Source: GCA-003244245 sp050700115 (GTDB taxonomy: Bacteria; Actinomycetota; Actinomycetes; Mycobacteriales; Pseudonocardiaceae). From it: 64,000 nt of DNA. Below the pieces are notes generated by a model. It did no database searches. It saw nothing but the letters and a program-made list of their open reading frames with translations, and was not told where the DNA came from. Made by a program: the position numbers and the translations under genes. How positions within the stretch are numbered: position 1 is the stretch's first letter; each line of letters starts with the position of its first letter. This document shows positions 57,360-64,000 of the stretch, in pieces. Location: positions 1-64,000 of the forward strand of contig JBOHGG010000027.1 of the NCBI GenBank assembly GCA_050700115.1, read 5' to 3'.

Positions 57360-57436
57360 TGGTAGCGGGGGTAGGATTCGAACCTACGACCTCTGGGTTA
57401 TGAGCCCAGCGAGCTACCGAGCTGCTCCACCCCGCG
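57360..57436 (-). tRNA. Initiator tRNA-fMet (CAT)
   Basis: A 77-base cloverleaf with encoded CCA. Acceptor CGCGGGG pairs with CCCCGC but position 1·72 is a C·U mismatch. The anticodon stem has three consecutive G-C pairs (GGG-CTCATAA-CCC) and the T-arm is GTAGGTTCGAATCCTAC. The unpaired 1·72 position and the three G-C pairs are the hallmarks of initiator tRNA, so this is the start tRNA rather than elongator Met. Confidence 0.96.
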
Positions 57437-57493
57437 TTGCGATCACCACCCTACGCGCGCGGCTTCGTCAGGGGCAAATCGGCTGGTCAGCGA

Positions 57494-60388
57494 TCAGCCA
57501 CCACCGCCGGGTACCGCCGCGGCCGTGTCGAACCGCTTGGTCGCGGCGTCGAGGTCGGCCAGCGCCTGGCCCTGGGCAGTGAAATCGCCCGCACCCTGCG
57601 CCTGGCGCAGGCGGTTGAGCGCATCGGAGATGTCGGTGATCGCCTGGCGCATCTCCGGACTGGCGCCGCCACCACCGGCCGCCGCGGGGGGTGACGTCGG
57701 CGCCGCCTGCCGCTGGGTCTGGCCGGGCGAGGTGGTCGCATCCCCGGCTCCGGCACCGAAGATTTGGTTCAGCGCCCCGCGCAGGGTCGGGGCGTACCCG
57801 ATCCGGTCGCCGTAGGCCACCAGTACCCGGTTCAGCTGTGGGAACGTCGCTTGCCGATTGGCGCGCTCGATGTAAACGGGCTCCACGTAGAGCAGCCCGC
57901 CGCCGACCGGCAGAGTGAGCAGGTTGCCGTAGCGCACGTCGGTCTCCGACTGCCGCAGCAGGTTGAGCTCCTGGCTGACCTCCGCGGAGGACACGAACCG
58001 GTTCTGCACCTGTTCAGGACCAAGCGTCTGGGATTCACCGGGCAATTCGAGCACCCGGATCTTGCCGTAGTCGCCCGGGTCGGACCCCACCGAGATGTAG
58101 GCCCCTAGGAATGGTCGGCGCAGGCTGACCAGCGCACTGGTGAGCTGATACTCCGCCGGACCTTGCCCGTCCGGCGGGCCGGCTAGTACGTAGTATGGCG
58201 GCTGGTCGACGCCCTGCTGGTTCTGCGTCGGATCAGTGGGAACATTCCAGAAGTCATCGTTGGTGAAGAACACTGACGGATCGTCGACGTGGTAGCGGGC
58301 CAGCATCTCGCGCTGCACCTTGAACAAGTCCTGCGGGTAGCGGAAGTGCTCCCGCAACTCAGCGCCGATTGCGCTACTGGGCTGCACGGTACCCGGGAAT
58401 ACGTTCATCCAGGTCTGCAGTACTGGATCGCTGTCATCCATCGCGTACACCGTCACGGTGCCGTCGTAGGCGTCTACGGTGGCCTTGACCGAGTTACGGA
58501 TGTAGCTGATCTCGTCGTTCGGCAGGCGCGACACCCCGGACAAGGAGTCGGTGGTCGCTGCGCCCAACACGGTCCGCTGCGCGTACGGGTAGTTGTCGAG
58601 GGTCGTGTAACCATCCAGGATCCACTGGATTCGGCCGTCGACCACGGCAGGATAGGGATCTCCGTCGACAGTGAGCCAGGGCGCGACCTTCTGCAGCCGT
58701 TCCCTCGGGTGCTGATTGTAGATAATCTTCGAATCAGTTCCGATCGCCCGGTTGAACAGGATGTTGCGCTCGCCGTAGTAAGAGGCGAACAGCAACCGGC
58801 TCGCCCAGCTCCCGATCGGTACCCCACCCTTGCCTTCGTAGGTGTAGTTCGCCGAACGGCTGTCGTACTCCCGTGGGGACGCACCAGGGTTTCCTCCGAC
58901 GATCGCGTAGTCGTCGATCAGCTCGCCGAAATAGATCCGCGGCTGCTGCACCGGGATATCGCCCTGCACCGTGGTGTCCGACACGGTGAACACCGGGTAG
59001 CCGCCCTCCCCCGAGCCGGCGTCGTCCAGCGCAGAGTTCACCGTATTGGCCGGCGCCGCGACGAAGCCGTTGCCGTGGGTGAAGGTGAGGTGCTGGTTGA
59101 TCCAGGTCCGCTGGTTCTCGGCCAGCGATGCGGATTCCAACTCCCGCACGGCGACGATGTAGTCCTGTTTTTTGCCGTCCACGGTGTAGCGGTCGACGTC
59201 GAGCTTGTCCGGGAAGCCGTAGAAGTTCTCCCGCTGCTGGAGCTGGGTGAAGGTCTCCGCCAGCACGTTGGGGTCCAGCAACCGTATATTCGGGATCGTG
59301 GCGGTGTCGGCTCCCACATCGGCCGGCGAGGCGTCGCTACGCCCGGAGTATTGGGAGTACGTGACCTGCCGATCGGTAATGCCATAAGCCTCGCGGGTCG
59401 CGATGATGTTGCGCTCGATGGACGGTGCCTCGCGCTCGTTGGCGTTCGGGCGCACCACGAACTGCTCGAGCATCGCCGGCCACGCCGCACCCACCAGGAC
59501 GCTGGACAGCACCAGAAGCGCGATGGCGATCGCTGGCAGCTGCAGGTTACGCAAAATCGCGCCGACGAAGAAGGCCACCACACAGATCACCGCGATGCAC
59601 ATCAGGATGATCTTGGCGGGCATCACCGCGTTGAGATCGGTGTAGCTGGCCCCGGTGAACAGCGGATTGCGGTTCGAGAACAGCAGCCCGTAGCGGTCCA
59701 GGAAGTAGGCCAACGCCTTGAGCAACACGAAGACGCCGGCCAGCACCCCGAGCTGGACCCGGGCCGGGCCGGACAGCTGCCCGCCACGACCGGCCAGCCG
59801 CAGCCCGCCGAACAGGTAGTGAGTGATCAGCGCCCCGAGGAAGGAGAGCACCACCGCGACGAAGGCCCAGGCCAGCAACCTGCGGTAGAAGGGTAGCTCG
59901 AAGGCGTAGAAGCTGACGTCGTTGTTGAACTGGGGATCGGTCACGCCGAAACTTGCGCTGTGCAGGAACATCTGGACGGTCTGCCAGTCGCCCAGCGCGG
60001 ACAGGCCGGCGAGCAGCCCGACCAGTGCCGGCACGCCGATACCGACCACCCGCAGCCGCTGAACTATCGCGGTGCGGTACCTCGCCACCGGATCGTCAGG
60101 TCCCGCCACCGGCACGAACACCGGACGGGTGCGGTAGGCGATCACGATGTTCAGCGCGAGCAACCCGCCGACCACCAACCCGACGACGAGGAACTGCAGG
60201 GTACGGGTGATCAGAACGGTGGAGAACACCGAGCGGAAGCCCACCTCTCCGAACCACAACCAGTCCACGTAGGTATCGACCAGCCGCGATCCGACGATCA
60301 ACACCACTAGCGTGACAGCCCCGATAGTGATCAGGATCCGGGCACGAGGGGAGAGGGTGGGAACTCCGACGGGGGGCCGACTGGCCAC
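57494..60388 (-). CDS. UPF0182 family large membrane protein
   Basis: A 964-residue protein with about seven N-terminal membrane helices (first 'ARILITIGAVTLVVLIVGS') and a large extracytoplasmic domain containing 'ERNIIATREAYGITDRQVTYSQYSG', 'LDPNVLAETFTQLQQRENFYGF' and 'YGERNILFNRAIGTDSKIIYN', which are strongly conserved in UPF0182. The C-terminal tail is Ala/Gly/Pro-rich and ends in a helical segment. GTG 60388 with GGAGCG upstream is favoured over a start 24 codons earlier. Function is unknown; it is nearly universal in Actinobacteria. Confidence 0.93.
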   Translation of the reverse strand: MASRPPVGVPTLSPRARILITIGAVTLVVLIVGSRLVDTYVDWLWFGEVGFRSVFSTVLITRTLQFLVVGLVVGGLLALNIVIAYRTRPVFVPVAGPDDPVARYRTAIVQRLRVVGIGVPALVGLLAGLSALGDWQTVQMFLHSASFGVTDPQFNNDVSFYAFELPFYRRLLAWAFVAVVLSFLGALITHYLFGGLRLAGRGGQLSGPARVQLGVLAGVFVLLKALAYFLDRYGLLFSNRNPLFTGASYTDLNAVMPAKIILMCIAVICVVAFFVGAILRNLQLPAIAIALLVLSSVLVGAAWPAMLEQFVVRPNANEREAPSIERNIIATREAYGITDRQVTYSQYSGRSDASPADVGADTATIPNIRLLDPNVLAETFTQLQQRENFYGFPDKLDVDRYTVDGKKQDYIVAVRELESASLAENQRTWINQHLTFTHGNGFVAAPANTVNSALDDAGSGEGGYPVFTVSDTTVQGDIPVQQPRIYFGELIDDYAIVGGNPGASPREYDSRSANYTYEGKGGVPIGSWASRLLFASYYGERNILFNRAIGTDSKIIYNQHPRERLQKVAPWLTVDGDPYPAVVDGRIQWILDGYTTLDNYPYAQRTVLGAATTDSLSGVSRLPNDEISYIRNSVKATVDAYDGTVTVYAMDDSDPVLQTWMNVFPGTVQPSSAIGAELREHFRYPQDLFKVQREMLARYHVDDPSVFFTNDDFWNVPTDPTQNQQGVDQPPYYVLAGPPDGQGPAEYQLTSALVSLRRPFLGAYISVGSDPGDYGKIRVLELPGESQTLGPEQVQNRFVSSAEVSQELNLLRQSETDVRYGNLLTLPVGGGLLYVEPVYIERANRQATFPQLNRVLVAYGDRIGYAPTLRGALNQIFGAGAGDATTSPGQTQRQAAPTSPPAAAGGGGASPEMRQAITDISDALNRLRQAQGAGDFTAQGQALADLDAATKRFDTAAAVPGGGG

Positions 60389-60567
60389 AGGACGCTCCTC
60401 CGACGACGGTGGTGGTGGTGGTGCGGTGCGGACCCCTCGCCGCGGCCTGCGCTGGTCCACGCCGGGTTGAGTCCCTCCTGTCCAACTCTACGGAGTGTCC
60501 CGGGGTTCCGATTCTGGGTGGTCGCACCGCTGCAGCCGGTGCCCGGCGCCGGTGCGACCATGGTCGG

Positions 60568-61116
60568 GTGAGCGAGCCGAATCCGTACCCGATCCTGGCG
60601 TCCCATGCTTTGGCGGCCACTGCGCGGGAGGTGGAGGAGTTCGTCGCGGCCGCGGGTTGGGACCAGCAGCCGCAGCTGTTCGCGCTGGTAGCCACCCCGA
60701 CGCTGCTGGCCAGTCAGCCTGAATTGGCCGGTCAGCTGGATGCTGCCGGCGCGCTCACCCCGGTGGCCCAGGAGGCCCTGCCCGAGGGTGAGCTGGACGC
60801 GGCGCTGGCCGGCATCGAATGGCCCGAGGCGGTCGCCGGCTGCGCGTTGGCCCAAGAGATCGTGGTGCTCCCGCCGGCGGCACAGGCCGGTCTCGGTGAG
60901 TTGCCCGACGACCCAGCGCAGGCTCGCCGCACCGCCGCCGGGCACCCACAGCGGCGGGAAGGCAGGCTGGTTGCGGCAGTGCTTCGGGACGGCGTCGGGG
61001 CCTGCGTACTGCGGCTGCGGGCCGACGCCGGAGACGACCAAGGGCGTGACGAGTTGGTGGAGGACCCGCAGCTCGCCCCGAATCTGCTCCGCGCGCTGCT
61101 GGAAACGTTGCGCTGA
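60568..61116 (+). CDS. PPA1309 family protein
   Basis: A 182-residue protein typical of the PPA1309 family: 'ALAATAREVEEFVAAAGWDQQPQLFALVATPTLL', 'WPEAVAGCALAQEIVVLPP', 'REGRLVAAVLRDGVGACVLRLRA' and 'LVEDPQLAPNLLRALLETL'. It is a cytosolic protein of unknown function, always found in the UPF0182-Lon-like protease neighbourhood of Actinobacteria. GTG 60568 is chosen as the conserved start. Confidence 0.9.
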   Translation: MSEPNPYPILASHALAATAREVEEFVAAAGWDQQPQLFALVATPTLLASQPELAGQLDAAGALTPVAQEALPEGELDAALAGIEWPEAVAGCALAQEIVVLPPAAQAGLGELPDDPAQARRTAAGHPQRREGRLVAAVLRDGVGACVLRLRADAGDDQGRDELVEDPQLAPNLLRALLETLR

Positions 61117-61122
61117 CAAGCG

Positions 61123-62145
61123 TCAGCAGCCCGGCGGCTGCCGGCCTGCATGCAGGTCATCCAGCGCGTGCACGGCTTCCGTCAGAGTGCCCACCCGCAC
61201 CAGCCGCAGCCCCTCCGGGGCACGCTGCACCGCCTCGGCGCAGTTTCCCGCGGGCACCAGGAACACCGACGCTCCCGCCTCGCGAGCGCGAATCATCTTG
61301 AGCGGGATACCGCCGATCGGACCCACCGCACCGCCCGTGGCGATTTCTCCGGTGCCCGCCACAAAGGTGTTCCCGGCCAGCGCCCCCGGCGTCAGCTTGT
61401 CGACGATGGCCAGCGCGAACATCAAGCCCGCCGAAGGGCCACCGACGTCGGCCAGGCTGATGATGATGTCGAAGTTCACGTCGGGCCGATCGGTCACGCC
61501 GACGCCGAGGTAGCCGCGACCCGGTTGCTGTCCCGCGCCCAGCGTGATCACCACATCCTGCGGCGGAGCGCCTGGACGCTGGAAACGGACCTGCACGAGC
61601 TGCCCCGGATGGCTGGTGGCGAGCATATCCACCACCTGCTGCCCGGTACGGGCCTGCTGGCCGTCGACGGCCAGCAGCCGGTCCCCGGCGGCCAGCTTCC
61701 CGTTCGCGGCGCCGTCGGCGGCCACCGGATCGACCACGACCTGGGTCGGATAACCTAGGTACCGCAGCGCCGCGGTTTCGGCCTTGGACTCCGAGTCCCG
61801 GAACAACTGCTGGTTCTGCTTCTCGACCTGCTGCTCGGACAGCTCTGGCGGGAAGATCTCGTCGCGGGGAACCAGCGCGCTACGCCCGGATATCCACAGG
61901 CCAAGCGCTCCATACAGCGACACGTTGTCGACCACCGACACCGTCGTCAAGTTGAGGTTACCGGTGGTGGGATAGGTCTGGGCGCCTTTGATGTCCACCA
62001 CCGTCTTGCCCGCCACCTCCCCCAGGGTGTTGAACGTGGGGCCGGGACGGAGTGCGACGTAGGGCACCGGCGCCAGTCCGCCCAGCAACCCGAGCGCCAT
62101 GGCGAGACCAAGGCTGAGCAGCAGGGTCCAGGTTCGGCGGCTCAC
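61123..62145 (-). CDS. PDZ-domain Lon-like S16 protease (YlbL family)
   Basis: A 340-residue membrane-anchored protease: an N-terminal helix (WTLLLSLGLAMALGLLGGLA), a PDZ domain (about 130-200: 'AADGAANGKLAAGDRLLAVDGQQARTGQQV') and a Lon proteolytic domain with Ser238 in GGPSAGLMFALAI and Lys283 in PIGGIPLKMIRA, forming the Ser-Lys dyad. It should face the outside. It is convergent with PPA1309 (seven-base gap) and divergent from the metalloprotease-like gene. Confidence 0.93.
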   Translation of the reverse strand: MSRRTWTLLLSLGLAMALGLLGGLAPVPYVALRPGPTFNTLGEVAGKTVVDIKGAQTYPTTGNLNLTTVSVVDNVSLYGALGLWISGRSALVPRDEIFPPELSEQQVEKQNQQLFRDSESKAETAALRYLGYPTQVVVDPVAADGAANGKLAAGDRLLAVDGQQARTGQQVVDMLATSHPGQLVQVRFQRPGAPPQDVVITLGAGQQPGRGYLGVGVTDRPDVNFDIIISLADVGGPSAGLMFALAIVDKLTPGALAGNTFVAGTGEIATGGAVGPIGGIPLKMIRAREAGASVFLVPAGNCAEAVQRAPEGLRLVRVGTLTEAVHALDDLHAGRQPPGC

Positions 62146-62189
62146 GGGCGGTCAGCGTACGTGCCCCGGGTCCGCGTACCGTGGGGTCC

Positions 62190-63602
62190 ATGAGCGAACT
62201 GCCCTTCGGCTTCGGCTCCGAGGACCCGCGAGACCCCCGGGACCCCGATCGGAGGAAGCGTTCCGAAGACACCGGCGGCAGTGACACCGGCGGCAGTGCC
62301 GACCCGGCCAACCCGTTCGCACCCTTCGGGGCCGGCGGCCTGGACGCCGGCGCCCTTGGTCAGATGCTCACCCAGCTAGGTCAGATGCTCAGCCAGGGCG
62401 CTGCCGGTGGCGGTGGGGGTCCGGTGAACTACGACCTGGCCAAGCAGATTGCGATGCAGAAGCTGTCCACGAGCGGGTTGCCCTCGGCCCAGCAGGCCGC
62501 CGCGATCGCCGATGCAGTGCGGCTGGCCGAGATATGGCTCGACCCGGCGACCACGCTACCCACCGGGACGCAGACCAGCGCCGCGTGGGCGCCTCGGGAC
62601 TGGGTAGAGCGAACCCTGCCCACCTGGCAGCGGCTGTGCGATCCGGTGGCCCGCCGGATGGCCGGCTCGTGGATCGATGCGCTGCCCAGCGAAGTCCGCC
62701 AAACGGCCGGTCCGCTGGTAGCGATGGTCGAGCAGATGGGTGGGATGGCCTTCGGCTCGCAGCTGGGCTCCGCGCTGGCCCAGCTCGGTGGCGAGGTGCT
62801 CACCTCGACCGACATCGGGCTCCCGCTGGGACCGCTGGGTGTGTCTGCGTTGCTGCCGGACGCGGTCGAGCGGTTCGCCACCGGGCTGGAGCGCAAGAGC
62901 TCCGAAGTCATCGTGTTCCTGGCCGCTCGTGAGGCCGCGCACCATCGCCTGTTCGCCCACGTGTCGTGGCTGCGCCAGCGGCTGCTGGGCACCGTCGAGG
63001 AATTCGCCCGCGGCATCCAGGTGGACACTGACGCGCTGCAAGAGATCGCCCGCCAAGTCGACCCGACCGACCCGCAGAGCATGGATCAGCTGATGACGTC
63101 CGGTCTGCTGGAGCAACGGACCAGTCCCGAGCAGAGGGCTGCGCTGACCCGGCTGGAGACACTGCTCGCGCTGGTCGAGGGCTGGGTCGACGTCGTCGTC
63201 GCGGACGCGGTGGGCGAACGCCTTCCCGGTGCCGATGCGTTACGCGAGACCCTGCGAAGGCGGCGCGCCTCCGGGGGTCCCGCCGAGCAGACCTTCGCGA
63301 CACTGGTCGGTCTGGAGCTGCGGCCGCGCAAGCTGCGAGCCGCCGCTGAGTTGTGGCGAAAGATCACCGAGCACAACGGGGTCGAGGCCCGGGACGCGCT
63401 GTGGAGTCACCCGGACCTGCTGCCCACCGCCGAGGACCTCGACGATACCGCGGGGTTCGTCGATCGAGCCGCGAGCCAGGCTGCCGATCTGGACGACCCG
63501 ATCGCCGCCCTGGAGCGCACCGCGGCCGACGCCCCACGCGAGCAGCCGCCCGACGAGCCGCCCGGCCGCGGTGACGAACCACCTCAGCGCCCATCGGAGT
63601 GA
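62190..63602 (+). CDS. Zinc-dependent metalloprotease-like protein (TIGR03624/DUF2342 type)
   Basis: A 470-residue protein with a disordered Gly/Pro-rich N-terminus (about 1-80) and a helical core containing 'VEQMGGMAFGSQLGSALAQLGGEVL', 'VIVFLAAREAAHHRLFAHVSWLRQRLL' (where EAAHHRLF corresponds to the family's HExxH-like metal site), 'GWVDVVVADAVGERLPGADALRE' and 'FATLVGLELRPRKLR'. The family is widespread in Actinobacteria and annotated as coenzyme F420 biosynthesis-associated or putative hydrolase. ATG 62190 gives the conserved start MSELPFGFG. Confidence 0.9.
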   Translation: MSELPFGFGSEDPRDPRDPDRRKRSEDTGGSDTGGSADPANPFAPFGAGGLDAGALGQMLTQLGQMLSQGAAGGGGGPVNYDLAKQIAMQKLSTSGLPSAQQAAAIADAVRLAEIWLDPATTLPTGTQTSAAWAPRDWVERTLPTWQRLCDPVARRMAGSWIDALPSEVRQTAGPLVAMVEQMGGMAFGSQLGSALAQLGGEVLTSTDIGLPLGPLGVSALLPDAVERFATGLERKSSEVIVFLAAREAAHHRLFAHVSWLRQRLLGTVEEFARGIQVDTDALQEIARQVDPTDPQSMDQLMTSGLLEQRTSPEQRAALTRLETLLALVEGWVDVVVADAVGERLPGADALRETLRRRRASGGPAEQTFATLVGLELRPRKLRAAAELWRKITEHNGVEARDALWSHPDLLPTAEDLDDTAGFVDRAASQAADLDDPIAALERTAADAPREQPPDEPPGRGDEPPQRPSE

Positions 63603-63732
63603 GTCGACCGTCTTGCGGGCTTGCTGGCAGCCCGCCGAGCTTGTGCACAGCTGTGGATGGATTGTGGACAACTTGATGGGCCTGTGGACACCCAGTTGAG
63701 TCGCAAGGCCCGACGGCCCAGGATTCCGGGCA

Positions 63733-64000
63733 TGAGTCCGCTGAGCACCACCACCGCACTGTCCGAGGCGCACCCGGCCGAGCTCCCAGAACGGCTGCGG
63801 CTTGCGCCGGGCCGCGCCGCTGTCTGGCGCTCGCCCACCTGCCTGCAGCTCGGGCTGGACCCGCAACGTGCCATGGTCCTCGACTGCCTGCCAGAACCGC
63901 TCGCGGCACTGCTCAAGCGGATGGACGGTGTCCGCAGCACAGCTGAGCTGGTCGCGGAGGCGCAGACGGCCGGGTCAGCAGCTGGTGATGCCCTCGCGAT
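63733..64000 (+). CDS. ThiF-family adenylyltransferase, N-terminal part (cut by the window end)
   Basis: From ATG 63733 the frame reads to the end of the window: 'RLAPGRAAVWRSPTCLQLGLDPQRAMVLDCLPEPLAALLKRMDGVRSTAELV'. This is the N-terminal winged-helix-like segment (FxxGxxxxQxG and 'LLxxLDG') of actinobacterial ThiF/E1-like or TOMM-type cyclodehydratase-leader-binding proteins, found after the metalloprotease gene in this lineage. The ATP-binding E1 domain would lie beyond the window. Confidence 0.6.

Noticed and set aside
63620..63732. DnaA-box-like TGTGGA(C/T) repeats (tgtggatgg, tgtggacaa, tgtggacac) as a replication origin
   Set aside because: They are few, clustered within 60 bases, and there is no dnaA/dnaN context or AT-rich unwinding region. 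Chance or a local regulatory site is more likely.

Overview
The window is GC-rich DNA from an actinobacterium. Several features point to the Pseudonocardiales: a paired Scr1-type helix-turn-helix/DUF397 locus, a DUF6247 relic, UPF0182 and PPA1309 genes, a Lon-like PDZ protease beside an actinobacterial zinc-metalloprotease-like gene, F420-type and mycothiol-type enzymes, and a prfB-ftsE-ftsX-smpB-ssrA block. The order-level assignment is inference from gene content, not from a marker tree.

0-10.6 kb is an iron-acquisition region under apparent IdeR/DtxR control. Two exporter-fold ABC half-transporters (601-4063) have complementary degenerate nucleotide sites and should work as a heterodimer. 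Two intact siderophore-binding lipoproteins follow (4504-5538, 7631-8647), mixed with at least four decayed copies of the same kind of unit. Three iron-box-like sequences each precede one unit. A VapBC pair, an orphan HicB and an AbiEii relic are interspersed. An FTR1-like membrane protein with a small partner, divergent from a MurR/RpiR-type regulator, closes the region.

10.6-19.7 kb holds a small type VII-secretion-associated cluster (YbaB-like protein, EspC-like protein, a WKG-motif membrane protein), a cytochrome P450, a DUF222/HNH nuclease, the Scr1-HTH/DUF397 pair with a perfect palindrome, and a NYN-domain protein. 19.9-25.8 kb is a complete peptide/nickel-type ABC importer operon read on the minus strand (permease, permease, fused double ATPase, binding lipoprotein).

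25.9-38.8 kb is accessory and eroded: a frameshifted DUF6247 gene, large inverted repeats, two copies of a recombinase-tail repeat, a lower-GC beta-helix protein downstream of an ECF sigma factor, a SAM methyltransferase divergent from a SARP/LAL-type regulator, an HxlR relic, a seven-bladed YVTN propeller and an IS3-family relic. Three direct repeats occur here, the last forming the terminator flank of the tmRNA gene, which suggests integration at ssrA.

38.85-64 kb is mainly chromosomal backbone: tmRNA and SmpB (ribosome rescue), FtsEX (division), release factor 2, a PadR regulator, an F420-dependent oxidoreductase, a rhodanese, a doubly deleted molybdenum hydroxylase pair, a CysS/MshC-like ligase, a SixA-like phosphatase, a MacAB-like efflux operon, a Tat-exported M20 peptidase, initiator tRNA-Met, UPF0182, PPA1309, the Lon-like PDZ protease, a zinc-metalloprotease-like protein and the start of a ThiF-like gene cut by the window end.
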